A stretch of DNA of 64,000 nt from contig PIZR01000004.1 of NCBI GenBank assembly GCA_002835675.1, positions 25,381-89,380 of the forward strand. Direction: 5' to 3'. A program made the translations under genes and the position numbers. This DNA comes from Bacillus sp. BA3 (GTDB taxonomy: Bacteria; Bacillota; Bacilli; Bacillales; DSM-1321). Below, in pieces: positions 35,988-44,693 of this stretch (the stretch's first letter is position 1; each line of letters opens with the position of its first letter). The notes below the pieces were generated by a model. That model searched no databases. It was not told the origin of the DNA and saw only the letters and a list, made by a program, of their open reading frames with translations.

Positions 35988-38090
35988 TTAAAAAATCCTG
36001 CTTCCATACAATTTATCCTTCATCTTTTGTGTCCTTGCATGCAGAGGCTTTTTCAAAATGACACCTAAGATGAGTGTGAATATTAAAAAGAGAATCAGGA
36101 TAAAAATGTCCTTGCCAGCTACGCTCCAAGTTATTCCCCCAACAGATTCACGAAGTAAACCCACAGCATAGGTGAACGGCAAGTACGGGTTAATATGCTG
36201 AAAAAAGGGCGGTGTGACCTGAATCGGGAAAGTGCCTCCTGAACTTGATATTTGAAGGACCATCAATACGACGCTTATCCCTTTTCCAACATTTCCAAGA
36301 ACGGAAACGAAGGTGTAGACAATGAGTGTAAATACTGTACTTATCAGAACAGAAAACAGGATGTACTCAAATTTATCCGCTACATATACATCGATCAGGA
36401 TGATATTCCCAATGGAAACACTAAGAGCCTGCATTACCCCAATGATGAAAAATATAAGATACCGCCCGATATAAATTTGATACGGGCTGTAGACCTTTTG
36501 AGAAACACCCACGCTAAGCATGGAAATCAATATTGTACCACCGACCCAAAGGGAAAGTGCCGTAAAGAAAGGAGACATGGCGGATCCATAGTTCGGAATC
36601 GGAAAGAGACTGTGTTTATTGAGCAGCACTGGTTCTGAAAAAAATTCACTTTCTTGTTCAATATCATTCCTTAGGAAATCGATCACTTCTTCCATATTAT
36701 AAGACTTATCGAATTCCCTCATTTTAGAAGCTAGAGCCTTTATTTTCGTTTCGATTTCCGGAAACTTATTCTGTAACTTATCGATATCCCCTGTACGTGT
36801 TTCCAATGTTCGATTGGTCTCATTCAATAGCGTCCTAACCTCAGGAAGAACCTTCGCTCCCTCCTCCATCGTAATCTGGACACTATTCAATATTGCTTCT
36901 GTTTCAGTCCAGATTTCAGTGAATTTTGGCCCTGTTTCCTTTGAATAGCTCTCCTGGAATCTTGCCAAGACTTGATCATTGTTCCCGCCAAGTTCTATAA
37001 GTTTGCCGAAGGATCGGTTATTCAGCGCTTGAAGTTGGTTCGAAGCATTATCCCTTAGTTCATCAACCAGCTGTATTTCTGGCTGAAGCAAGTTTTGCTC
37101 ATTAAATTGATTGACCCTCACCAATAAATTATACATACTGTCCAAAAGGTACAACTCTTTATTTATCCTCGTTACCCCTTGTTCCACTAGCTGATCATAC
37201 TCATTGCCAGGCAAATCCTGACCCGTTAACCGGTTCGCCAGCACTATAACGGATTCATTATCGCTCCTGATGTTCGCAATATCATTTTTCAAAAGGGGAC
37301 TGATCCCTTCGAATGCCTGCCTTGTTGAATCTACATAACTAGAAACGTCCGATACCAATTTGTCCTTATGCGATGTTATTCCTTCTATCGAATCCAGGCC
37401 ATCATTAACCTTCTTAATGATATCTTCAGCCTTTTTGACATGTGTTTGAACGGTTTTGATATTTTGCTCGAGCTCAGGCAGTTCACCCTCTAATAAATAC
37501 ACCATATTCTTCATTTTTTGAATCGTCGGCAACTCGTTTTGTAAGGTGATTCCGAGTTCATTAAAGATTGCAAGGATACTCCCACTGGCTGATTTGATAA
37601 AGGTTTTGCTCACATTGTCCACAATGCTGTTCGCACCTGCTGCCGTTATTTTAGGAGCAATGGAATTGATCTTTTCATTAACATAGTAATCAATTTCCGC
37701 CTTCTTAGGGTCATCGGTCATGATCGTCGCAATATGTTCGGAAAAGTTCTCCGGGATGATGATGGATGCATAATAATCACCCTTTTCCACCTTTTCTATC
37801 GCTTCTTTTTCCGATGTGAATCTCCAGCCTAGATCCTTATTCTCCTTTAACCCTTCCATTACTTCCTTGCCTATGTTCACGGCTTCGCCATTTAACTCCG
37901 CACCTTTATCATTATTGGCAACACCGACAAGGATTCCTTCCGTATTTGCATACGGGTCCCAAGATGCGACAATATTAAACCACGCATAAATGGAAGGGAT
38001 GAACATGAGAAAAACAACTACGATACATACAAAGAAATTTTTATAAATGCTTTTTAAATCGTCTTTGAAAATTTCCTGAATATTTCTCAA
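35988..38090 (-). CDS. YhgE/Pip-family membrane protein
   Basis: A 700-aa protein of the phage-infection-protein (YhgE/Pip) family. One TM helix lies near the N-terminus (FFVCIVVVFLMFIPSIYAWFNIVASWDPYANT), followed by about 480 extracytoplasmic residues rich in coiled coil. Five further TM helices stand at the C-terminus, arranged like ABC-2 permeases (LWVGGTILISML; FSVLISTVFTLIVYTFV). The start is TTG 38090 behind GGGGG. In lactococci Pip is a phage receptor; in Bacillus the role is unclear, possibly export. A terminator-like hairpin in its leader is listed separately. Confidence 0.85.
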   Translation of the reverse strand: MRNIQEIFKDDLKSIYKNFFVCIVVVFLMFIPSIYAWFNIVASWDPYANTEGILVGVANNDKGAELNGEAVNIGKEVMEGLKENKDLGWRFTSEKEAIEKVEKGDYYASIIIPENFSEHIATIMTDDPKKAEIDYYVNEKINSIAPKITAAGANSIVDNVSKTFIKSASGSILAIFNELGITLQNELPTIQKMKNMVYLLEGELPELEQNIKTVQTHVKKAEDIIKKVNDGLDSIEGITSHKDKLVSDVSSYVDSTRQAFEGISPLLKNDIANIRSDNESVIVLANRLTGQDLPGNEYDQLVEQGVTRINKELYLLDSMYNLLVRVNQFNEQNLLQPEIQLVDELRDNASNQLQALNNRSFGKLIELGGNNDQVLARFQESYSKETGPKFTEIWTETEAILNSVQITMEEGAKVLPEVRTLLNETNRTLETRTGDIDKLQNKFPEIETKIKALASKMREFDKSYNMEEVIDFLRNDIEQESEFFSEPVLLNKHSLFPIPNYGSAMSPFFTALSLWVGGTILISMLSVGVSQKVYSPYQIYIGRYLIFFIIGVMQALSVSIGNIILIDVYVADKFEYILFSVLISTVFTLIVYTFVSVLGNVGKGISVVLMVLQISSSGGTFPIQVTPPFFQHINPYLPFTYAVGLLRESVGGITWSVAGKDIFILILFLIFTLILGVILKKPLHARTQKMKDKLYGSRIF

Positions 38091-38185
38091 AACATACCCC
38101 CGTGCAAAAGTATTTTGATACTATTATTCGAAGAAATTTCTTTAACGATACAAGTAAACATATCCATCGATTTTTTCAGACCAAA

Positions 38186-38217
38186 TAAAAAGAAGCAAGT
38201 AACGAACTGCTTGCTTC
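38186..38217 (-). terminator. Terminator-like hairpin in the YhgE leader
   Basis: On the minus strand GAAGCAAG, a 10-base loop, CTTGCTTC and T5, ending about 95 bases before the YhgE start codon. No minus-strand gene lies upstream that would need a terminator, so attenuation is possible. Confidence 0.5.
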
Positions 38218-38327
38218 CTGAGATTTCACGAATCTTGAATACCTGGTTTAAAAATAAAGCTATCAATTTATGTAAGATGGGCTCCCAATTCAAGGACGGT
38301 TTCTTGTCTTTTTCCTTTTTGAGTTAC

Positions 38328-38358
38328 AGAATAAACGGCAAGGTGTAAGAACATACTA
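38328..38358 (+). promoter_or_regulatory. Sigma-G promoter of the DUF421 gene
   Basis: AGAATA (38328-38333), an 18-base spacer and CATACTA (38352-38358). The -10 is a perfect match to the forespore sigma-G consensus and the -35 is close to TGAATA. Predicts expression in the forespore late in sporulation. Confidence 0.7.
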
Positions 38359-38401
38359 TCACAAACGAATTGTCGGGAGTTTTGCAAGGGAGAAAATTGT
38401 C

Positions 38402-39091
38402 ATGTCAGAATCTGTTGAAATCATCTTTCGAACCTTGACGTCTTTTATTTTATTATGGGTATTTGTCCATCTCCTTGGTAAACAGACGATTGCCCAGAGG
38501 ACCTATCACCTTTATATCGCTTCAATTACGATGGGGACAATTGCAGGGAATCTAGCATTCAATATAAAAATCAAATTCCTGTATTTTATCATTGCAATTA
38601 TTGTTATGGGTACCATCGTATATATGCTGAATCTTCTATCGATTCGAAATCCACGCTTCGGGAAATGGATCGCTGGAGAACCTGCTACCTTAATTCAAAA
38701 AGGACAACTTCTCGAAGAGTCAATGGAACGAATGGGATATTCACTGGATTCTCTTAAACAGGGTTTGCGAGGAAAAGATATCTTCAACATTGAAGAAGTG
38801 GAATGTGCCATTTTAGAGACAAATGGCTCCCTCTCAGTATTAAAGAAAGAACAATACCAAAATGCCGCCAAGCAGGATTTACCTTTACTGCCCTCAGCAA
38901 CTGTACCGATAGAACTGGTCCATGATGGAAAGATTCTTTATGAAAACTTATCAAAACACACCTACGATTACGAATCGTTAATGGCAGAACTCAAAAAAAG
39001 AAACCTTGCTGTTTTTGATATCTCGTATGCTGTCGTAGGAACAAAAGGAAATTTGTATATTGACTTGATTAAGGATCAATCAACGGAATAA
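38402..39091 (+). CDS. DUF421 membrane protein (YetF/YrbG family)
   Basis: A 229-aa protein with three N-terminal TM helices (TSFILLWVFVHLLG; YIASITMGTIAGNLAFNI; FLYFIIAIIVMGTIVYML). A soluble DUF421 domain follows, with IAGEPATLIQKGQLLEESMERMGYSLDSLKQGLRGKDIFNIEEVECAILETNG. A sigma-G promoter precedes it, so it probably acts in the spore inner membrane. In spoVA2-type loci a DUF421 protein belongs to the set linked with wet-heat resistance of spores; here it lies 19 kb from the spoVA-like genes. Function inferred from family and promoter. Confidence 0.88.
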   Translation: MSESVEIIFRTLTSFILLWVFVHLLGKQTIAQRTYHLYIASITMGTIAGNLAFNIKIKFLYFIIAIIVMGTIVYMLNLLSIRNPRFGKWIAGEPATLIQKGQLLEESMERMGYSLDSLKQGLRGKDIFNIEEVECAILETNGSLSVLKKEQYQNAAKQDLPLLPSATVPIELVHDGKILYENLSKHTYDYESLMAELKKRNLAVFDISYAVVGTKGNLYIDLIKDQSTE

Positions 39092-39220
39092 TCTTTTGGT
39101 TTTCAGTAAGCATCAAATATCTTAACAATATCGACCCATATCATGATTGACCGTGTTTCATAAAATTAAACTGGATTAAATGAGTGAAGATACTCCTTTT
39201 CATTTTAATATTTCATAAAT

Positions 39221-39256
39221 AAAAAGTGGTTTTTCCAAAAGGAAAAACCACTTTTT
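39221..39256. terminator. Bidirectional terminator between DUF421 and PfpI genes
   Basis: AAAAAGTGGTTTTTCC/GGAAAAACCACTTTTT, a perfect 16-bp stem with a 4-base loop. Confidence 0.92.
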
Positions 39257-39263
39257 CAGCCTA

Positions 39264-39794
39264 TTATATTTTACTCTTTTCGATTACGTTTATCAATTCC
39301 CTTAAATAATCCGGTAGATCAGGCGGACGCCTGCTTGATACAAGGTTTCCATCTACTACGACGGGCTTATCTATCCAAGTTGCCCCGGCATTTTCCATAT
39401 CATCTTTAATGCCCGGTGTACTCGTTACATTCTTCCCCTGTAAAATTTTAGCGGAGATCAATACCCAACCAGCATGACAAATTTGGCCAATTGGTTTTTT
39501 ACTTTCTTCCATGCTTTGGATAAGTGATATCACTTCAGGAAAACGGCGAATTTTGTCAGGTGCCCAACCGCCCGGTACAAGAATGGCATCATATTCTTCA
39601 GCTTTAATACTGCCATACCCATAATCGGATATGGCTGGTACACCATATTTTCCAATGTATGTTTCATTCGCATTTTCTCCGGCGAGGTGAACAATCGCTC
39701 CTTCTTCTTTTAATCGTAAAATCGGATACCAGAGCTCTAAATCCTCAAAATCATGGTGCACAAGACTGATTATTTTCTTTCCTGCTAATCTCAT
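39264..39794 (-). CDS. DJ-1/PfpI-family protein (YfkM/general stress protein 18 type)
   Basis: A 176-aa DJ-1 superfamily protein. The conserved acidic residue is in HHDFEDLELWYP near residue 18, the nucleophile Cys in GQICHAGWVLISA near residue 105, and AILVPGGWAPDKIRR is the family loop. Members include cysteine proteases, chaperones and deglycases. In B. subtilis YfkM is a sigma-B stress protein; no sigma-B promoter was recognised here. Single gene between terminator and TruA. Confidence 0.88.
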   Translation of the reverse strand: MRLAGKKIISLVHHDFEDLELWYPILRLKEEGAIVHLAGENANETYIGKYGVPAISDYGYGSIKAEEYDAILVPGGWAPDKIRRFPEVISLIQSMEESKKPIGQICHAGWVLISAKILQGKNVTSTPGIKDDMENAGATWIDKPVVVDGNLVSSRRPPDLPDYLRELINVIEKSKI

Positions 39795-39903
39795 GAAACC
39801 CTCTCCTTCTTTCGTTCTATTGCTTTACCATTCTTCCCTATTACTTCCCTTTTTCTACTGCCTGTACACTTTACATGCAATAACCGATGCATCAATATTT
39901 GAC

Positions 39904-40641
39904 CTAAAAATCAACCTTGACCAAGTACAACCCAGCTGCCTCCGCCATACGGCCCGTTTGGATTCTTTCTTTTGACTCTAAAATACTCGGTATATTTTCA
40001 GCATCTATTTCATTTAACCCTACTTCTATCAACGTCCCGACAATCTTCCTAACCATATTATAAAGAAATCCATCGCCTCGCACAGTAATTTGGATGAAGC
40101 CGGCATTTTCTTCTATATCAATGGAATATATCTCACGCACCATGGATTTTTTCTTGGACTTTGCATTTGAAAAAGCAGTGAAATCATGTTCACCTATAAA
40201 AAATTGACATGCTTTTTTCATTCTAGTGATATCCAGCTTTTCCTCTACATGCATACTGTACTTTCTCATGAAAGGATTTGTGTATGGCTCGTTCCAGATC
40301 TTATACAAATAGGTTTTATCCTTAGCATTATAACGGGCATGAAAACGATCAGGAACTAGCGTAACATCGACAATGCTGATATCTCGGGGTAAATATCTAT
40401 TTAAATAATTCATGATTTCTGCTTCAGTCAGATTTTCACCGAGCTTAAAATTGGCGATTTGAGCAAGGGCATGTACACCTGCATCCGTTCTGCTGCATCC
40501 GATGATTTCAATTTTTTCCCCTGCCATTTCCGTTAATACATTTTCTATTTTCCCTTGAATCGTATCATCACTATTACCTAGTCGTTGCCAGCCCTTATAG
40601 CGCCCGCCATCATATTGAATGGTCAATTTATAATTGTTCAT
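39904..40641 (-). CDS. truA: tRNA pseudouridine synthase A (TruA family), second-locus copy
   Basis: A 245-aa pseudouridine synthase for positions 38-40 of tRNA anticodon arms. The catalytic Asp lies in the TruA motif GCSRTDAGVHALAQ near residues 49-62; RFHARYNAKDKTYLYKI and FLYNMVRKIVGTLIEVG are conserved. AGGAGGACGCA precedes ATG 40641. It stands alone here, not in the ribosomal protein cluster where Bacilli keep truA, so it may be the second copy carried by several Bacillus relatives. Whether its site choice differs is unknown. Confidence 0.92.
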   Translation of the reverse strand: MNNYKLTIQYDGGRYKGWQRLGNSDDTIQGKIENVLTEMAGEKIEIIGCSRTDAGVHALAQIANFKLGENLTEAEIMNYLNRYLPRDISIVDVTLVPDRFHARYNAKDKTYLYKIWNEPYTNPFMRKYSMHVEEKLDITRMKKACQFFIGEHDFTAFSNAKSKKKSMVREIYSIDIEENAGFIQITVRGDGFLYNMVRKIVGTLIEVGLNEIDAENIPSILESKERIQTGRMAEAAGLYLVKVDF

Positions 40642-41060
40642 TGCGTCCTCCTTATTTTATTCCTGTAAAGTCATCTAAACAGAAAATTCTCGATAAAATA
40701 CAAGCCCCCATACAACTCCTGCTGTATGAGGGAACAGATGGTCCTTTCTTAGAAACATTTAAATTGTTAAGTTGTTAATGGTTTTGTAACTGCTCCACTA
40801 GTCTACAGAGTAAAAGGAGTTCCATTTTAAGGGTGTTTAAGATACACCCCCACAGCCTCATGGACCATGATTTATGTAAAGATCCTGCAGCTCATCCATG
40901 CGATTCCATAGTAAATCCTAGCAATCAAACTAAAAAAGCACTTCTGCATAGTGTACCAAAGTGGCTAACGTCATGCAACGAACGAGCCGGCGCCACATAT
41001 CCAGTTTCTGTGCAACATGGTGCAATGCAGAATCACACAGGAATAATAAATGGAAATCAA
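40642..41060. other. Intergenic region left of the tRNA-Val repeats
   Basis: No convincing gene. A hairpin CCC-CATACA/TGTATG-GGG lies at 40705-40732 in what would be the truA leader. The plus-strand ORF starting at 40833 and a minus-strand frame ending near 40930 are short, show no family motif and cross into the tRNA-like repeat; at most they are decayed gene ends. The sequence is unrelated to the DNA left of the other two repeat copies, which fits the outer flank of an insertion. Confidence 0.4.
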
Positions 41061-41155
41061 AAAATAAAAAGGCCCAAACCCTTGTTATATCAAGGATTTG
41101 AGCCTTTGGCAGTTGATGATCTGTGTGGGATTCGACCCACGGCCCCTTCCCTGAC
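41061..41155 (-). repeat. Copy C of tRNA-Val 3' half plus terminator (outer att-like repeat)
   Basis: About 95 bases match the end of the intact tRNA-Val gene and its terminator at 49424-49526. The piece from 41117 to 41155 corresponds to the tRNA 3' half (T arm and acceptor 3' strand) and ends in the anticodon stem. It has one base missing in the T loop but keeps CCCAC, which pairs fully with GTGGG. No 5' half follows, so it is not a working tRNA. Best read as the displaced original 3' end left by integration. Confidence 0.75.
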
Positions 41156-41592
41156 AAAACTATCTCATTGTTTTTCTCTAGTTCTTTATTATTCCCAGAA
41201 ATACTGACACGTAAGGGGTTATCGCTCTTTTTCACAATAAAATTACCCTCTGATACTTTCCGATTATTTGGAATTCGCCCCCAATCAGACCGTATATTAC
41301 TGATAAAATAGTGATTGTACCGCTTTAAACCATCGATTTTAATTAAGCATTTGAATTGATGGCTTTGGCGTGAAGAGAGGCGGAAAAGAAATTCCTAAAT
41401 ATAAAGGACTTAATCTTAATTATAAAAAAATGTAATACTTGAAAGTTAATACTATAGGAAAAATATTCCTAAAAGGATAAGAAAAATACGATATAATAAG
41501 GATATTAGCAAAATGATAAATCAAGAAGACGCTCAGGTTGACATAGTGTCACTGGGGTCATCTATTTTCCCATTTACTCTAGGAGGTACATT
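41156..41592. other. Left end of island segment 1, upstream of the M50 gene
   Basis: AT-rich non-coding sequence. TATAAT stands at 41492-41497 without a clear -35, and TTGACA at 41538-41543 without a well-spaced -10; either may serve the M50 peptidase gene. Nothing else was recognised. Confidence 0.35.
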
Positions 41593-42729
41593 TTGAAAGA
41601 ATCTAAATTGAATAAAGGATGGTTAAGTTTGGGGGCAATCGGGTTATTTTTTCTAGGAAAAATAAAATGGTTGTTTGCGCTATTGAAAATAGCAAAAGTA
41701 GGTTCCCTGATTTCTATTTTCGTTTCGTTAGGAGCGTATGCCTTGGTTTACGGTTGGAAATTTGCCGTGGCCCTAGTCTATCTAATTTACATCCATGAAA
41801 TGGGGCATTTACTTGCTGCTAAGAGAAAAGGCATCAAAACATCCAATGCCATTTTCATCCCTTTTGTAGGAGCATTAATTGCCCTTAAAGAAGAGCCCAA
41901 GAATGCTAACCAAGAAGCTTATCTTGCCTTCGGAGGTCCTTTATTAGGTACATTAGCATTTCTACCAGCCATCCCCCTATTTATGATGACGGAAAATCCA
42001 TTTTGGCTTTTAGTTATTACACTTGGAGCCATGATTAACCTATTAAATCTAATGCCTGTGCATCCTCTTGATGGAGGACGTATAGTGGGAGTCATCTCCA
42101 CAAAGCTTTGGGTATTAGGGATTATCGGAATGGTTGTATATTTGTTTCTCCATCCAAATCCATTTTTAATTCTTTTCTTATTATTGGGTATTTCTAAGTG
42201 GTGGAAAGAATTTCGTAGCGAGACAACCAGAAATCAAAGAGACATCATCATCGAACTGAATCAATTTGGGTTAGGGCAACTCGAACAATATGCAGGTGCA
42301 ACAGATGAAGAAAAAATTCGCCTGGTTAATATTTGGAATATGGAATTAAGCCAACTATATGAAAAGTTTAACAACATGAAGAGTTGGCATATCCCGCTAT
42401 TTGATGATAATAAGCTAAAAGAAAAACAGCTGACCGAGGTAAAATTAAATATTTATAGATCCTTAATGGATGCTGCTAATTCGAATGAATACCAGAACGG
42501 ACCGATCGATTTTGAAAATATAGGCACGTATGAACGAATAGTAGCAACGTTCTTTAAAGAAGTGCAAGAACAAACTGAAATTAGGGATAAAGAGAAATCC
42601 TATTACTCATCGAGTCTCAAAACAAAAGTCATCTGGTTCTCATTATACATTGGGCTTGCCATTTTCTTAATGATAACAAGCTTATATGCAGGTGATTTAA
42701 TGGAACAATATAAAACTTCATTACCGTAA
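41593..42729 (+). CDS. M50-family intramembrane (site-2) metalloprotease-like protein
   Basis: A 378-aa membrane protein. The zinc motif HEMGH lies in YLIYIHEMGHLLAAKRKGI near residues 67-85, and the second motif NLMPVHPLDGGR near residues 153-164 provides the Asp ligand. Hydrophobic helices surround both. After residue 200 comes a soluble, helical region of about 150 residues, then one C-terminal TM helix, an arrangement unlike SpoIVFB or RasP. The start is TTG 41593, six bases after AGGAGG. It is the only gene on the plus strand of the island. Substrate unknown; S2P enzymes often activate sigma factors or cut membrane peptides. Confidence 0.85.
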   Translation: MKESKLNKGWLSLGAIGLFFLGKIKWLFALLKIAKVGSLISIFVSLGAYALVYGWKFAVALVYLIYIHEMGHLLAAKRKGIKTSNAIFIPFVGALIALKEEPKNANQEAYLAFGGPLLGTLAFLPAIPLFMMTENPFWLLVITLGAMINLLNLMPVHPLDGGRIVGVISTKLWVLGIIGMVVYLFLHPNPFLILFLLLGISKWWKEFRSETTRNQRDIIIELNQFGLGQLEQYAGATDEEKIRLVNIWNMELSQLYEKFNNMKSWHIPLFDDNKLKEKQLTEVKLNIYRSLMDAANSNEYQNGPIDFENIGTYERIVATFFKEVQEQTEIRDKEKSYYSSSLKTKVIWFSLYIGLAIFLMITSLYAGDLMEQYKTSLP

Positions 42730-42739
42730 TACATTATGA

Positions 42740-42768
42740 AAAAGGGACCTCAATTTATGAAGGTCCCC
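42740..42768 (+). terminator. Hairpin after the M50 gene
   Basis: AAAGGGACCT/AGGTCCCCT stem with a 10-base loop, 10 bases after the stop. It precedes a stronger hairpin. Confidence 0.5.
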
Positions 42769-42770
42769 TC

Positions 42771-42818
42771 AAACTGTAGACAAACCCGATTTTCATCGAG
42801 TTTGTCTACAGTTTTTTT
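42771..42818. terminator. Strong terminator, one of two related palindromes in the window
   Basis: AAACTGTAGACAAAC pairs with GTTTGTCTACAGTTT around a CCGAT...ATCGA extension and is followed by T7. A close relative, with AAACTG...GCAAACCCG...CGAGTTTGTCTGCAGT, lies at 56551-56590 after the YjcD gene. Confidence 0.85.
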
Positions 42819-42975
42819 ACTTGTACAAATTTGGACGTTGATTTCCATTTCATGCACTCGCTCCTATCAACTATATTTAAAAATTTAGATAGAACTCCTT
42901 TTGCCTACAGTCTTTTTTGTTTTAAAATAGATCTATTAAAACTTGAGGTGATGAGGATGCTTTCGAAACATAATT

Positions 42976-43073
42976 CTATTCAGTGAGATCAACTGGTGCC
43001 GGCGAACCATTTGGTTCATAATATGGAGGCTTCCATTGACTTCACCTTCATTTACGACTTGGTGAAAGCCTCC
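42976..43073 (-). pseudogene. Possible gene remnant and bulged inverted repeat
   Basis: The 382 bases between 42819 and 43200 hold no full gene. On the minus strand 42976-43041 reads as the end of an ORF (WKPPYYEPNGSPAPVDLTE, stop) with an in-frame stop just before it, which looks like a decayed C-terminus. Next to it an inverted repeat GGAGGCTT...TCACC / GGTGA-AAGCCTCC spans 43025-43073. Origin unknown; a relic of an insertion is one possibility. Confidence 0.3.
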
Positions 43074-43200
43074 TTAATTAATGTTCCAAAAGCCCTCGTT
43101 TGGATCATTTATGATTAAGTAAATACCCCTACAAGTAACCTTCTAATAATTTTTGGTTCTGTTAAGGGTTATGGTGTTAATTAGACAAGAAAAAGAGGAC

Positions 43201-44028
43201 CTAAAACACGTATAATCTATCGACTTCATCCTGTAAACCTAATTTTATCATTTCATGTATGACCAATTCTTTTAACGCTATCTCATCTGCAATTAAGTAA
43301 GTAAATTGGACATCTCTGAAAAAAGCCATTTTACTTTCTGTTGTTGCAGAATTAAAAAAGGCCTTCACTTCTTCCATGTCAATCGTCATATCTTTTTCAA
43401 GTTTGTATGGGAGAAAATTGCTTGTAATGTTCTCTACAGGTATTATGCCTAACCCATCAAGAGTTGATAAAATAGTTTGTTGCTCTCTTTCTGTCCTTAC
43501 TTTTCCTTCCACATAATGATAGACATCCTCTATTCGTTCGCTATCGAATGTGGCTATTATCTTTTCCACTACATAGTTTGCGTCCTCTTCAAATTCCTCA
43601 TCTTCAGGTTCTACTTGTTTTAGTTCTTTGAGCAAACGAATATACTGTCCCTCTTCTTCCAGGATATTAAAGTTAGAAATAGTTAAGGCATCTTTCATCG
43701 TACAAACCAAGTTAAGAAACTCCCTTATATTCCTTGCTACAATCTTTATATGTGAATCAAAATCCATTGGACTAATACATACAACAAAAGCATTCTCTAA
43801 ATCAGATACTGTTCCGAAGTCAGTTAGAAATCCGAAATGTATGCCGTCAACGCCTGTACTAGCAAATGTAATGACATCATAGGGAGTATTTTCATAAGGG
43901 GAGAAATCAAATTCCAAATAAAGGGATAAATCACTTAAGGAGTGGCCTTCTTTTTCAATTTCCTTCTCAAATTTATGGAGCTTTTCAATTGTTGGTGGCA
44001 TTTTCAAATACTTTCCGAGATAACTCAC
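43201..44028 (-). CDS. Hypothetical protein, possible SUKH (SMI1/KNR4)-type immunity protein
   Basis: A 275-aa acidic soluble protein. Residues 50-110 read YDVITFASTGVDGIHFGFLTDFG...FVVCISPMDF, followed by ARNIREFLNLVCTM, which resembles the aromatic/Gly pattern of SMI1/KNR4 (SUKH) domains seen in bacterial immunity proteins. The C-terminal half is helical and Glu-rich. It is a single gene inside segment 1 of the tRNA-Val island, on the strand opposite the M50 gene, with no toxin next to it. Family call is tentative; the ORF itself is well supported by length and composition. Confidence 0.6.
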   Translation of the reverse strand: MSYLGKYLKMPPTIEKLHKFEKEIEKEGHSLSDLSLYLEFDFSPYENTPYDVITFASTGVDGIHFGFLTDFGTVSDLENAFVVCISPMDFDSHIKIVARNIREFLNLVCTMKDALTISNFNILEEEGQYIRLLKELKQVEPEDEEFEEDANYVVEKIIATFDSERIEDVYHYVEGKVRTEREQQTILSTLDGLGIIPVENITSNFLPYKLEKDMTIDMEEVKAFFNSATTESKMAFFRDVQFTYLIADEIALKELVIHEMIKLGLQDEVDRLYVF

Positions 44029-44326
44029 TATTTTCTCCTTTAATATTGTGCCTTGTTAGGTGATTTAAGAATAACTCATCTGTTAAATTTTTACAATATT
44101 AAACCATCGTAAGTATTATCGACCCTAATTCGGCTGATTTCATCAAACATTAATTTCACTCGGTACAGCTTTATTATATGAACACCAATAGACATAGACT
44201 GATTTAACAAATTCACAAATTCACCTATGTATCGTTCAAAAAAGGAAGACAAATGGATTGCATTTATTGAATGTATGTTGAAGGGACTATCTCTTCGTTA
44301 AACAGCCGAAACACCGAATCGGTGAT
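44029..44326. other. Non-coding right part of island segment 1
   Basis: About 300 bases without a credible gene. A short palindrome CACCGA-A-TCGGTG stands at 44312-44324, just before the shared right-end sequence begins. Confidence 0.4.
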
Positions 44327-44601
44327 GGTCTTATTTTTAACCTCCATCATTAGCTGAATAAGCAAAAAGCTTTACCTACAGTTCCTTGAAATATTAATTA
44401 TTATAAATAATTGACCTGTAGTACGTTTAAATCCTTCTCAATCCGCCACCGTTACGCCACCAATTGAGTAAATAATACAAAATGAACTATATTTTATAAA
44501 CAAAAAAAGCCCAAATCCTTGTGATATCAAGAATTTGAGCCTTTGTCAGTTGATGACCTGTTAGGGATTCGAACCCACGACCCCTTCCCTGTCAGGAAGT
44601 G
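44327..44601 (-). repeat. Copy B of the element right end and tRNA-Val 3' half
   Basis: 275 bases match 49258-49526 at roughly nine positions in ten. There is one 11-base difference caused by a small duplication (GCCACC repeated). The terminator hairpin (AAATTC/AAATCC type) and the tRNA 3' half from 44554 to 44601 are included. After GAAGTG in the anticodon stem the sequence diverges from the tRNA, so this is a truncated tRNA. It marks the junction between the two island segments. Confidence 0.85.
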
Positions 44602-44693
44602 AAAGTAATCGGATTATAACAGATTTATAATGAAAAAGACAATTGGACACGAATCACCAGCTTTGGACTGAGATCTTTTAATTTGAATGATCG

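Noticed and set aside
38087-38293. 68-codon minus-strand ORF upstream of the YhgE-like gene
   Set aside because: It contains the terminator-like hairpin, has no ribosome site and no protein-like pattern.
40833-41207. 124-codon plus-strand ORF ending in the tRNA-like repeat
   Set aside because: It reads through the copied tRNA and terminator sequence, has no ribosome site and matches no family.
44554-44601. A second tRNA-Val gene at copy B
   Set aside because: Only the 3' half is present; the sequence leaves the tRNA pattern in the anticodon stem, so no cloverleaf can form.
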